Of a DNA stretch of 64,000 bases, positions 17,008 to 24,489 are shown one piece after another. Made by a program: the position numbers and the translations under genes. The notes beneath the pieces are model-generated. The model made no database searches, was not told the DNA's origin, and saw nothing but the letters and a program-made list of their open reading frames with translations. Every line of letters starts with the position of its first letter. The stretch's first letter is position 1. Origin of the DNA: Pseudoclavibacter sp. RFBB5 (GTDB taxonomy: Bacteria > Actinomycetota > Actinomycetes > Actinomycetales > Microbacteriaceae); contig NZ_PSTZ01000011.1 in assembly GCF_002931555.1 (NCBI RefSeq), positions 1 to 64,000 of the forward strand, written 5' to 3'.

Positions 17008-17034
17008 CATTGCGGTCAAGCACTGACCGCAATG
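17008..17034. promoter_or_regulatory. Perfect inverted-repeat operator for the WYL regulator
   Basis: CATTGCGGTCA and TGACCGCAATG are perfect 11-base arms around AGCAC, midway between the divergent regulator and transporter genes. This is a strong operator candidate for both promoters. Confidence 0.8.
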
Positions 17035-17132
17035 GCTGTAAACCTCAGTCCTGCAACCATCACCGAACCGCTTCCGAATGTCGGCGGCCAGGTGAATGAT
17101 GAGATCACCGATTCACGAGACCAGGAACACTC

Positions 17133-18623
17133 ATGACCGATCAGTCGACCCCGCCCGCTCTCCCGCACCAGGACGTGCCGACGCTCGCGACGCTCCGCAG
17201 CTTCTACCAGGTGCTCGTCAACACGCTCATCGCCAACGTCACGACGAGCTACCTGTGGTTCGCGCTCACGTTCTGGGCCTACCTCGAGACCGGCTCTGTG
17301 CTCGCGACCTCCATCATCGGCGGCAGCTACATGCTGCTCGTCGCGGTGTTCGGCATGATCTTCGGCGCGATCGTCGACCATCTGAAGAAGAAGGCCGTCA
17401 TGCTCATCTCGAGCGCGGTCACACTCATCACCTACCTCCTCGCTGGAGTCCTCTACCTGAGCTTCCCCGAAGAGACGCTGGTCGACTGGAACGGCATCTG
17501 GTTCTGGCTCTTCGCGGGCGTCATCCTCGTCGGCGGCGTGGTCGAGAACCTGCGCAATATCGCCCTCTCGACGACGGTCACGCTGCTCGTGCCCGCCGAT
17601 CGCCGAGACAAGGCCAACGGCCTCGTCGGCACAGTGCAGGGAATCGCCTTCATGGTCACGAGCGTGTTCTCGGGGCTCTCGGTCGGACTCCTGGGCATGG
17701 GGCCGACCGTGTTCATCGCCATCGTCGCGACTGCCGTTGCGTTCGCCCATCTCCTGTTCGTGTCGATCCCCGAGCGCGGCATCGCACACGACCCCGCTGC
17801 CGGAGCCGCGAAGGTCAACTTCCGCGGCGCCATCCCCGCGGTCATGCTCGTGCCCGGCCTGCTTGCGCTCATCCTCTTCACAACGCTCAACAACCTCGTC
17901 GGCGGCGTCTTCATGGCGCTCATGGACCCGTACGGTCTGACCCTCTTCTCCGTTGAGATGTGGGGCGTCTGGCTCGGCGTCACGAGCATCGGCTTCATCG
18001 TGGGCGGTGGCCTCGTCGCGAAGTTCGGGCTCGGCAAGAACCCGGTCCGCACGCTGCTGCTCGTGAACATCGGCGTCGCGCTCCTCGGGGCGGCCTTCAC
18101 GATCCGCGAGTACGGCTGGCTGTTCATCGTCGGCATGTTCCTGTTCATGGCGATCATGCCCATCGCGGAGGCCGCCGAGCAGACCGTCATCCAGCGGGTG
18201 GTTCCGTTCGAGAAGCAAGGTCGGGTGTTCGGCTTCGCGGCGACCGTGGAGTCGGCGTCGACGCCGATCAGCGCGTTCATGATCGGCCCGATCGCCGAGT
18301 TCTGGCTCATCCCCTTCATGGAGACCCGCGAGGGTCAGGAGTCGCTCGGGTGGCTGCTCGGCGACGGGGACGCTCGCGGCATCGCCCTGGTCTTCCTGAT
18401 CGCGAGCATCCTGCTGCTTGGACTGGTGATCGTCGCGTTCGCGTCACCGCAGTACCGGCTCCTGTCGAAGTCGTACGCGGAGACCCAGCCGCCGAACTCG
18501 GAGGCCGCCGAGTCGAAGGCGACGGCAGAAGTGGGCAATGCGGCTGCGGTGCCCACCTCTCCTGAGCCGTCCGAGACTTCAGGGGGCGCTTCTCGGGTCG
18601 GTCGAGGAGAATCGCGGCCATGA
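17133..18623 (+). CDS. MFS transporter
   Basis: The 496-residue protein has about 12 hydrophobic helices beginning at residue 25, the loop AIVDHLKKKAVML after helix 2, RRDKANGLVGTVQGIAFMV in the middle and a 55-residue hydrophilic C-terminal tail rich in Glu, Ala and Ser. It resembles uncharacterised MFS exporters of actinobacteria. Its stop overlaps the start of the pterin dehydratase-VOC gene (ATGA), so the two are translationally coupled. Expression is probably controlled by the divergent WYL regulator through the operator at 17008. The substrate is unknown; efflux of a toxic compound is a reasonable guess given the VOC partner. Confidence 0.85.
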   Translation: MTDQSTPPALPHQDVPTLATLRSFYQVLVNTLIANVTTSYLWFALTFWAYLETGSVLATSIIGGSYMLLVAVFGMIFGAIVDHLKKKAVMLISSAVTLITYLLAGVLYLSFPEETLVDWNGIWFWLFAGVILVGGVVENLRNIALSTTVTLLVPADRRDKANGLVGTVQGIAFMVTSVFSGLSVGLLGMGPTVFIAIVATAVAFAHLLFVSIPERGIAHDPAAGAAKVNFRGAIPAVMLVPGLLALILFTTLNNLVGGVFMALMDPYGLTLFSVEMWGVWLGVTSIGFIVGGGLVAKFGLGKNPVRTLLLVNIGVALLGAAFTIREYGWLFIVGMFLFMAIMPIAEAAEQTVIQRVVPFEKQGRVFGFAATVESASTPISAFMIGPIAEFWLIPFMETREGQESLGWLLGDGDARGIALVFLIASILLLGLVIVAFASPQYRLLSKSYAETQPPNSEAAESKATAEVGNAAAVPTSPEPSETSGGASRVGRGESRP

Positions 18624-19285
18624 GCGATCGAGTCTCACCTAGCGAGTTCCGCCAAGCCGACGGCACCGGAGATTGGCGGGTCGTCGGCGACGGCGCCCGC
18701 GCGAACTTCCGGACCGGGGACTTCTCGAAGGGGGCCGCGTTCGTCGCCGAGATCGCCCGGGCTGCCGACGACGCGAACCATCACCCGGACGTCGACCTCC
18801 GCTACGGCTCCGTCATGGTGCGCCTCATCAGCCACGACGTCGGCGACCTCAGCGAACGCGACATCACCCTCGCGGCACGCATCTCCGAGATCGCACGCGG
18901 GCTGGGCATCGAGGCGTCCCCGGACACGGTGCAGAGCATCCAGATCGCGATCGATGTGGTGGACCTCGACGCCGTGCTCCCCTTCTGGGAGGCGGTCCTC
19001 GCATACAAGCGGCGAGGTGGTGAAGACCTGGCCGACCCTATCGCCGTCGGCCCCAACGTCTGGCTCCAGCAGATCGACGCGCCCCGCACCGAGCGGAACA
19101 CGATGCACGTCGACGTCTACGTGCCGCGCGACCAGGTCGATGCGCGCCTCGAGGCGGCCCTCGCCGCCGGAGGGCGGGTCGTCAACGACGCCTCCGCCCC
19201 CGAGTACTGGACGCTCGCCGATCCCGAAGGCAACGAGGTCGACCTCGCCCTGTGGAGAGACGACAGCACCTGGAAACCCGAGTAG
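18620..19285 (+). CDS. Pterin-4a-carbinolamine dehydratase/VOC domain fusion
   Basis: The 221-residue protein joins two domains. Residues 1-100 are a pterin-4a-carbinolamine dehydratase domain with all three active-site histidines visible (ANHHPDVDLRYG and LISHDVGDLSERDITLA). Residues 105-221 are a VOC (glyoxalase/bleomycin resistance) domain with IQIAIDVVDLDAVLPFWEAVL, NTMHVDVYVP and DPEGNEVDLALW. The dehydratase reaction recycles tetrahydrobiopterin-type cofactors, but the function of the fusion is unclear; the first domain may serve only as a dimer or ligand module. It follows the MFS gene with a 4-base overlap and shares its WYL-type control. Confidence 0.85.
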   Translation: MSDRVSPSEFRQADGTGDWRVVGDGARANFRTGDFSKGAAFVAEIARAADDANHHPDVDLRYGSVMVRLISHDVGDLSERDITLAARISEIARGLGIEASPDTVQSIQIAIDVVDLDAVLPFWEAVLAYKRRGGEDLADPIAVGPNVWLQQIDAPRTERNTMHVDVYVPRDQVDARLEAALAAGGRVVNDASAPEYWTLADPEGNEVDLALWRDDSTWKPE

Positions 19286-19368
19286 GGCACGCGTCGCAGT
19301 GGGTGCGCCACCACGTGCACCTCGGCTGGCTGCAGAACTCCTCCGCGATCGACCGGGTCGCGCATCCG

Positions 19369-19629
19369 TCAATAATGATGCCGTGCTTGCAGGATGACGA
19401 TCCGCTCGTCCTCGACCAGGTACACAAGCCGATTGGTGTCGTCGATCCTGCGCGACCACGCACCGCTGAGCACGTGGCGGAGGGGCTCTGGCTTGCCGAT
19501 TCCGGAGAATGGATCACGAAGGACATCACCGACGAGTTGATTGATGCGCCTGAGGGTCTTCCGATCCTGAGCCTGCCAGTAGACGTAGTCTTCGCAGCCG
19601 TGCGCGTCGAAAGCCAGCTGACGACTCAT
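19369..19629 (-). CDS. Txe/YoeB family toxin
   Basis: The 86-residue protein matches YoeB-type ribosome-dependent mRNA interferases: N-terminal SRQLAFDAHGCEDYVYWQAQDRKTLRRINQLV, the DPFSGIGKPEPLRH motif, SRRIDDTNRLVYLVE and the C-terminal ARHHY with the conserved His-Tyr end. Its start overlaps the antitoxin stop by 4 bases. YoeB enters the ribosomal A site and cleaves mRNA when its antitoxin is degraded. GC content here is visibly lower than in the neighbours, which suggests horizontal acquisition. Confidence 0.92.
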   Translation of the reverse strand: MSRQLAFDAHGCEDYVYWQAQDRKTLRRINQLVGDVLRDPFSGIGKPEPLRHVLSGAWSRRIDDTNRLVYLVEDERIVILQARHHY

Positions 19630-19877
19630 TCTTCGATGAGGTCGCGTACCGTGACATCACCGTTTCGAGCGCGCTCCATCGACTCCAGCAGCCGCTTCGC
19701 GTTCGCAGGACTGCGCAGCAAGTACGCAGTCTCCGCCAAGGCGTCGTAGTCGTCCTTCGACATCAGGACTGCGTTTCCATGCTTTGAGACGACTTCAACG
19801 GGTGCGTGATCCTCGTTCACCTGTTGAATCAAACCGAACAGACCCTTGCGTGCTTCCGTGACGCTGATAGCTGCCAT
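19626..19877 (-). CDS. YefM/Phd family antitoxin
   Basis: The 83-residue protein has the YefM layout: MAAISVTEARKGLFGLIQQV as N-terminal DNA-binding and dimer region, HGNAVLMSKDDYDALAETAYLL in the middle and an acidic C-terminal toxin-binding tail (RNGDVTVRDLIEE). It precedes and overlaps the YoeB gene, the standard order. The TGGTAC...GTACCA repeat just upstream is a likely autoregulatory operator, as in known yefM-yoeB modules that use TGTACA-type half-sites. Confidence 0.92.
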   Translation of the reverse strand: MAAISVTEARKGLFGLIQQVNEDHAPVEVVSKHGNAVLMSKDDYDALAETAYLLRSPANAKRLLESMERARNGDVTVRDLIEE

Positions 19878-19891
19878 AACGCACCTCCAGA

Positions 19892-19911
19892 TGGTACCGG
19901 ATAGCGTACCA
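19892..19911. promoter_or_regulatory. Operator of the YefM-YoeB module
   Basis: TGGTAC and GTACCA are perfect 6-base arms around an 8-base centre, starting 15 bases upstream of the antitoxin start codon. Their resemblance to YefM half-sites supports autoregulation. Confidence 0.6.
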
Positions 19912-19924
19912 CTCCAGCCTCGGG

Positions 19925-20386
19925 TCAGGGAGTGACAACCACGTCGAGCACCCAGGTCACGCCGAACCGGTCGCGCAGCATCCCGAAACCGGGCGACCAG
20001 GCGGATGCGGCCAGCGGTTTGATGACGTCAGCCCCACCCGACAACGCTTCCCAGTAGCCCGTGACCTCGTCGAGCGTCTCGCCGCTCGCCGCGAGGAAGA
20101 ACGGCGCGCTCGTGACGGTGGCGCCCTGCTCGCGCCTCGTCTCCCCCGCAGTACCGGCGAGCCCCTCCCCTGGCCGGCCCGGGGTGTCGTAGGCGAGGAC
20201 GCGGAAGCCGTTCGGCGCATCCACTCGCCCGAACACGACGTTGGATGCGCCGGGCAACTCGGCGGGCATCCCGAACTGCGCGTAGGTGGCGATGGAGACC
20301 TCGCCGCCGAAGACCTCGGCGTAGAACTCGAGCGCGGCCCGGGCCGTCCCGGTGAAGTTGAGGTGGGTTGTCGTGGTGATGCTCAT
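19925..20386 (-). CDS. VOC family protein, PhnB-like
   Basis: The 153-residue protein is a PhnB/3-demethylubiquinone methyltransferase-like VOC protein: THLNFTGTARAALEFYAEVFGGE at the N-terminus, AQFGMPAELPGASNVVFGRVDAPNGF in the middle, and ADVIKPLAASAWSPGFGMLRDRFGVTWVLD at the end. PhnB-type proteins have no agreed reaction. It is divergent from a WYL regulator, with a perfect 13-bp inverted repeat between them, so it is probably that regulator's target. The start ATG 20386 gives the standard N-terminus. Confidence 0.88.
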   Translation of the reverse strand: MSITTTTHLNFTGTARAALEFYAEVFGGEVSIATYAQFGMPAELPGASNVVFGRVDAPNGFRVLAYDTPGRPGEGLAGTAGETRREQGATVTSAPFFLAASGETLDEVTGYWEALSGGADVIKPLAASAWSPGFGMLRDRFGVTWVLDVVVTP

Positions 20387-20442
20387 GGTGTTCCCGCTTC
20401 CTTGGTGATGTGCTGGCCGCGGCACCTGCCGCTGCGGTGAGC

Positions 20443-20485
20443 CTCCCAGCAGTAGAGGACGGGTTCGGTCCGCTACTGCTGGGAG
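20443..20485. promoter_or_regulatory. Inverted-repeat operator between VOC gene and second WYL regulator
   Basis: CTCCCAGCAGTAG (20443-20455) and CTACTGCTGGGAG (20473-20485) are perfect 13-base arms with a 17-base spacer. The right arm ends 10 bases before the regulator ATG. The wide spacing suggests a multimeric or two-dimer repressor. Confidence 0.75.
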
Positions 20486-20494
20486 ACTGGGCGC

Positions 20495-21493
20495 ATGACC
20501 TCGGCTACCTCTTCGCGCATCCTGACGCTGCTCTCGCTGCTGCAGACTCGGCGCGACTGGTCTGGGCAGGAGCTCGCCGACCGCCTCGACGTGACGCCGC
20601 GCACGGTGCGCCGCGACATCGACCGGTTGCGCGAGCTCGAGTACCGCATAGAGGGGTGGAAGGGGCCGGCCGGCGGGTATCGCCTGGCTGCGGGCTCTGA
20701 GCTGCCACCGCTGCGGTTCGATGACGAGCAGGCCGTCGCGATCGCCGTGGCGCTGCGGGGCGCGCCAGCTCTGGGCGTCGACATCGACGAGGCTGCAGCG
20801 CGGGCCCTCCAGACGGTGCGGCAGGTCATGCCGTCGCGGTTGCGGCATCGGGTCGACGGCATCCGGTTCACTGGGTCAGCGGCGGCGATGGTCGAGATGC
20901 GCGTGGACCCTGACGTCCTCGAGATCGTGAGCACGGCGACCCGCGATCGCCTCGTTCTCCGGTTCGACTACACCGCGGCGCCGACCGAATCATCCGCCCC
21001 AACCGCCGTCTCGACACCGCCCGCCCCTCGCCGGGTCGAACCTCACGCGGTCATCGCGCGCGGCGGGCGCTGGTACCTGGTGGCCTGGAAGCTCGACAGC
21101 GCCGAGTGGCGCGTGTACCGCCTCGACCGCATCACCCCCAAGGAACCCCTCGGGGCGCAGTTCGAGGAACGCAGCATCCCGACCGGTGACGCGCGCACGT
21201 TCCTCGAAGCCCGATTCAAGGGGGCGAGCGACGCCAACGAGTGGCCGTGCACGGGCGACGTGCTGCTGCGTGTGCCCGCATTCGAAGCGGCGAGCTGGTT
21301 GCCGGATGCGTTGATCACCGAAGTAGATGAGACTTCCTGCCTGGTCCGACTCGGCTCGTGGTCGTGGACCGGCCTGCTGGCCTCGATCGCGAGGTTCGAC
21401 GCCGACTTCGACGTGCTCGGGCCTCCGGAGCTGGCCGAGGCCGCCGCCGCTCTTGCCGCGCGATTCGCCGCGGCCGCCGACGGTGCTCCCTGA
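20495..21493 (+). CDS. YafY-type WYL-domain transcriptional regulator
   Basis: The 332-residue protein has an HTH_11 winged helix (about 8-62: ILTLLSLLQTRRDWSGQELADRLDVTPRTVRRDIDRL), a WYL domain (about 140-225, with GGRWYLVAWKLDSAEWRVYRLDR) and a C-terminal extension. A Pro/Ser/Thr-rich insertion lies near residues 163-178. It is a paralogue of the regulator at 15984-16991. Its targets are probably the divergent VOC gene and the oxidoreductase gene 35 bases downstream on the same strand. Self-regulation is likely because the operator abuts its start. Confidence 0.92.
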   Translation: MTSATSSRILTLLSLLQTRRDWSGQELADRLDVTPRTVRRDIDRLRELEYRIEGWKGPAGGYRLAAGSELPPLRFDDEQAVAIAVALRGAPALGVDIDEAAARALQTVRQVMPSRLRHRVDGIRFTGSAAAMVEMRVDPDVLEIVSTATRDRLVLRFDYTAAPTESSAPTAVSTPPAPRRVEPHAVIARGGRWYLVAWKLDSAEWRVYRLDRITPKEPLGAQFEERSIPTGDARTFLEARFKGASDANEWPCTGDVLLRVPAFEAASWLPDALITEVDETSCLVRLGSWSWTGLLASIARFDADFDVLGPPELAEAAAALAARFAAAADGAP

Positions 21494-21528
21494 GCGCGGC
21501 TCCAAGGTCGCCCGCGCAGACTCTCCTG

Positions 21529-22128
21529 GTGCCTACTCTCATCGTCACCGCGCATCCCGATCAAGATTCCCTGACTCACACGGCGGCGCAGCAGCTGCGA
21601 GAACGCCTCGAAGCGGAGGGCGTCGAGGTCGACGTGGCCCACCTCGCGCAGGAGGGCTTCGACCCGCGCTTCTCGGCAAACGACCGGGCCGATTACAAGG
21701 GCGGTTCGATCACTGGGCCCGACGTGCTCGCGGAGCAGGCTCGCCTCGACCGTGCCACGGATGTCGTGCTCGTGTTCCCTGTCTTCTGGTGGTCGATGCC
21801 CGCGCTGCTAAAGGGGTGGATCGACCGCGTCTTCATCACCGGCTGGGCGTTCGAGCTCGGCGAGAACGACCGGGTCGTGCCGAAGCTGGGTCATCTGACC
21901 GCGCACCTGCTGCCCGTGTCCGGCTTCTCGGAGGCTTCGTTCGCGCGGCACGGATATGAGGAGTCGTTCAGCACGCAGATCGAGCACGGGGTCTTCGACT
22001 ACTGCGGCATGCCCCGAGGGGCGAAGGCGTTCATCCGCGAGTCGGAAGACCCGGATGCGGCGAGGGCCGGTCTCGAGGCTGCCGTCGCGCAGGTCGCAGC
22101 CGCGGTCACGACCCCTCGCGGCGACTGA
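21529..22128 (+). CDS. NAD(P)H-dependent quinone oxidoreductase, flavodoxin-like
   Basis: The protein has 199 residues from GTG 21529 (MPTLIVTAHPDQDSLTHTAA). It belongs to the NQO/MdaB/KefF-like flavodoxin-fold family: the N-terminal strand with AHPDQDSLTH binds flavin phosphates, TDVVLVFPVFWWSMPALLKGWIDRVF is the family signature around the isoalloxazine ring, and GHLTAHLLPVSGFSEASF follows. These FAD or FMN enzymes reduce quinones or other electrophiles by two electrons, protecting against redox stress. It begins 35 bases after the WYL regulator and is likely co-transcribed. Confidence 0.87.
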   Translation: MPTLIVTAHPDQDSLTHTAAQQLRERLEAEGVEVDVAHLAQEGFDPRFSANDRADYKGGSITGPDVLAEQARLDRATDVVLVFPVFWWSMPALLKGWIDRVFITGWAFELGENDRVVPKLGHLTAHLLPVSGFSEASFARHGYEESFSTQIEHGVFDYCGMPRGAKAFIRESEDPDAARAGLEAAVAQVAAAVTTPRGD

Positions 22129-22151
22129 GGCAACGCCGCTACGCTCGCCTC

Positions 22152-22424
22152 ATGACTGACAAGCTCGTCTTCACCGGTGAAATCGTCAACCCCGAGTGGA
22201 TGCCCTCGTGGTCCGTCATCGAGGTGCCCGGCTCGAAGGACTACTTCGGCACCGGCAAGTCGGTGAAAGCCGACACGACCGTCGACGGCGTCGTCGTGAC
22301 GTCGGCACTCATGCCAACAGGGCAGGGCGACCACTTCATCTCGGTCAGCGCGGCGCTGCGGAAGAAGCTGAAGAAGGACGTCGGCGACAGCGTCGATGTG
22401 GTGATCGGGCGCTTGAACGCCTGA
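22152..22424 (+). CDS. DUF1905 domain-containing protein
   Basis: The 90-residue protein fits the DUF1905 family of small beta-barrel proteins: KLVFTGEIVNPEWMPSWSVIEVPGSKDYFGTGKSVKADTTVDG and a C-terminal ISVSAALRKKLKKDVGDSVDVVIGR. The N-terminal part is longer than usual, and no YdeI/OmpD-associated domain follows. Its function is unknown. A CTACGCT box 7 bases before ATG suggests a leaderless transcript, so it may have its own promoter although it lies only 23 bases after the oxidoreductase. Confidence 0.8.
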   Translation: MTDKLVFTGEIVNPEWMPSWSVIEVPGSKDYFGTGKSVKADTTVDGVVVTSALMPTGQGDHFISVSAALRKKLKKDVGDSVDVVIGRLNA

Positions 22425-22450
22425 TGCCTGGACTCCCGCGCGGACGCAGG

Positions 22451-22741
22451 TCAGCGTCGGCGCGCATCCAGCAGGAGATCGAGCTGCTGTTGAGCAGCTG
22501 AGCGCACCCCGACGAGCACAAACGCGACCATGAGCATGGCGAGTCCGACCAGGAACATGACCGTGCCCACCTTGGTGGGTGTCTCCGCGAGGTCGAAGGT
22601 GGCGCGGGTCGTCCCGGCGACCGTCAGGCCGCCGAAGAGCATCAGCAGCGGAGCGACGATGAAGAACGCGACGGCGAGCCAGTGGAGGCGCACGCGAGGG
22701 TGGTCGGGAGCGGCGGTGTTCGAGGATGCTGGCTTCGTCAC
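22451..22741 (-). CDS. Small two-helix membrane protein
   Basis: The 96-residue protein has two clear membrane helices, about 19-41 (LHWLAVAFFIVAPLLMLFGGL) and 58-80 (VGTVMFLVGLAMLMVAFVLVGV), joined by a short polar loop, with a basic cytoplasmic tail ending RRR. I recognise no family. It converges with the DUF1905 gene at a 26-base gap. Length, hydrophobicity and the absence of any better overlapping frame support it as a gene. No function is suggested by neighbours. Confidence 0.65.
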   Translation of the reverse strand: MTKPASSNTAAPDHPRVRLHWLAVAFFIVAPLLMLFGGLTVAGTTRATFDLAETPTKVGTVMFLVGLAMLMVAFVLVGVRSAAQQQLDLLLDARRR

Positions 22742-22937
22742 GCAGCAACCCTACCGAGGCGCAGGCTTCGCTCGACCTCGGCTGCGACGGCGCACGCCGC
22801 GATCGCGCCGCTGGGCCAACACTCCGATGCACAGTTCCGCTCACGGGCTCGTCCAGCGTGAGCCTTCACGAATACGCTTGCACTGGGCAGTCGTTGTCGC
22901 TCGCTGCCAGCCACGCTCCGCTCGATAGATTCGGTCA

Positions 22938-22949
22938 CTGACCGGTCAG
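22938..22949. promoter_or_regulatory. Palindrome in the DUF2130 promoter region
   Basis: CTGACCGGTCAG is a perfect 12-bp palindrome 42 bases upstream of the DUF2130 start, placed just after a TAGATT box (22926-22931) that could be a -10 element. A repressor bound here would block the promoter of the whole cassette. No repressor gene is adjacent. Confidence 0.5.
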
Positions 22950-22991
22950 CAGCGCAGCACGGGTCCGATTCACGTCAAATGAGGAAATCCC

Positions 22992-24422
22992 ATGCACGAG
23001 ATCACCTGCCCCCACTGCCACAAGGCCTTCACGATCGATGAGGCCGGCTACGCGGACATCCTGAAGCAGGTGCGGGACGGCGAGTTCGAGAAGGACCTCC
23101 ACGAGCGGCTCGAGCTGGCCGAGGCGGCGAAGCGCGCCGAGATCGAGCTGGCGCAGGCGAAGGTCGCGCAGGAGTTCGAGGCGGCCGCGGCGAAGCGGAA
23201 CATCGAGCTGCAGGAGCTGAAGGCGAAGCTCGAGGCCGGCGAGGTCAAGCGGCGGCTCGCCGTCAGCGAGGCGCTGCAGTCGGTGGAGAAGGAGCGCGAC
23301 ACGCTCGCGAACGAGCTCGAGCAGGCCCGCCACGACAAGATCGCCGCAGAGGAACTCGCGGCGGCCAAGCGCGTGAGCGACCTGCAGAAGGCTGCAGCCG
23401 AGCGGGAAGCCGAGGTTCAGGCGCTCAAGTCGAAGCTCGACAGCCTCGAGATCACGCAGAAGCTCGCCGTCAACGAAGCCGTCGGGAAGGTCGAGAAGGA
23501 ACGCGACGAGCTGAAGGGCACCCTCGAGCGGGCCGCCCTGGAACGGCAGCTCGTCGAGACGTCGCTGAAGGACAAGTACGAGACGCAGCTCCGCGACCGC
23601 GACGACGCCATCGAGCGCCTCAAGGACATGAAGGCTCGCCTCTCCACGAAGATGCTCGGCGAGACCCTCGAGCAGCACTGCGAGACCGTCTTCAACCAGA
23701 TCCGCGCCACCGCGTTCCCGACGGCCTACTTCGAGAAGGACAACGACGCTCGCACCGGAAGCAAGGGCGACTACATCTTCCGCGACTCGGACGCGGGCGG
23801 CACCGAGATCACCTCGATCATGTTCGAGATGAAGAACGAGGCCGATACGACGGCCACGAAGAAGAAGAACGAGGACTTCCTCAAGGAGCTCGACAAGGAC
23901 CGGCAGGAGAAGGGCTGCGAGTACGCCGTCCTCGTCACGCTCCTCGAGCCCGACAGCGAGCTCTACAACTCCGGCATCGTCGACGTCTCGCACCGCTTCC
24001 CGAAGATGTACGTCATCCGGCCGCAATTCTTCATCCCCATGATCACGCTGCTCCGCAACGGGTCCATGAACGCACTCAAGTACAAGACCGAGCTGGCGTC
24101 CGTGAAGGCGCAGAACGTCGACATCACCGACTTCGAGGAGCGCCTCGATGAGTTCCAGAACGCGTTCGGACGCAACTACGAGCTCGCCTCTCGCCGGTTC
24201 GGGGAGGCCATCGACGAGATCGACAAGGCCATCGTGCGACTCCAGAAGGTGAAGGATGCGCTGCTCGGATCCGAACGCAACCTGCGCCTCGCCAACGACA
24301 AGGCGCAGGACGTGACCATCAAGAAGCTCACCCGCGGCAACCCCACCATGGCGCGCAAGTTCGCCGAGCTCGCGAGCGGCGACGCCGAGCGCTCACAGGA
24401 CGACGACTCCGCGAGCGCATAG
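22992..24422 (+). CDS. DUF2130 coiled-coil protein with PD-(D/E)XK-like nuclease motif
   Basis: The 476-residue protein begins with a putative zinc knuckle (CPHCHKAF, residues 6-13). Residues about 30-225 form a long charged coiled coil, and 223-370 form a globular DUF2130 region. In the globular part, Glu227 (GETLEQHCE), Asp260 (SKGDYIFRD), and Glu279 with Lys281 (IMFEMKNE) line up as E...D...ExK, the pattern of restriction-endonuclease-like folds; that reading is mine and needs structural support. A second helical region (375-450) and an acidic tail follow. The layout recalls RmuC. It heads a same-strand cassette with a GTPase and unknown genes. GC content is like its neighbours. Confidence 0.85.
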   Translation: MHEITCPHCHKAFTIDEAGYADILKQVRDGEFEKDLHERLELAEAAKRAEIELAQAKVAQEFEAAAAKRNIELQELKAKLEAGEVKRRLAVSEALQSVEKERDTLANELEQARHDKIAAEELAAAKRVSDLQKAAAEREAEVQALKSKLDSLEITQKLAVNEAVGKVEKERDELKGTLERAALERQLVETSLKDKYETQLRDRDDAIERLKDMKARLSTKMLGETLEQHCETVFNQIRATAFPTAYFEKDNDARTGSKGDYIFRDSDAGGTEITSIMFEMKNEADTTATKKKNEDFLKELDKDRQEKGCEYAVLVTLLEPDSELYNSGIVDVSHRFPKMYVIRPQFFIPMITLLRNGSMNALKYKTELASVKAQNVDITDFEERLDEFQNAFGRNYELASRRFGEAIDEIDKAIVRLQKVKDALLGSERNLRLANDKAQDVTIKKLTRGNPTMARKFAELASGDAERSQDDDSASA

Positions 24423-24437
24423 GCTCCCGCGCAGCAC

Positions 24438-24457
24438 ATCCGCCAGCACCGGCGGAT
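24438..24457 (+). terminator. Short hairpin between DUF2130 and GTPase genes
   Basis: ATCCGCC and GGCGGAT are perfect 7-base arms around AGCACC, 15 bases after the DUF2130 stop. It may attenuate or punctuate the cassette transcript. Confidence 0.4.
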
Positions 24458-24489
24458 GGTCGAACACCCCACCGGCAGGAGACGTGCCC

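Noticed and set aside
22738-22938. 66-codon minus-strand frame before DUF2130
   Set aside because: No ribosome site, no family-like sequence, and it spans the putative promoter.
22935-24026. Minus-strand open frame across DUF2130
   Set aside because: It is a Leu/Arg-rich antisense translation of the coiled coil.
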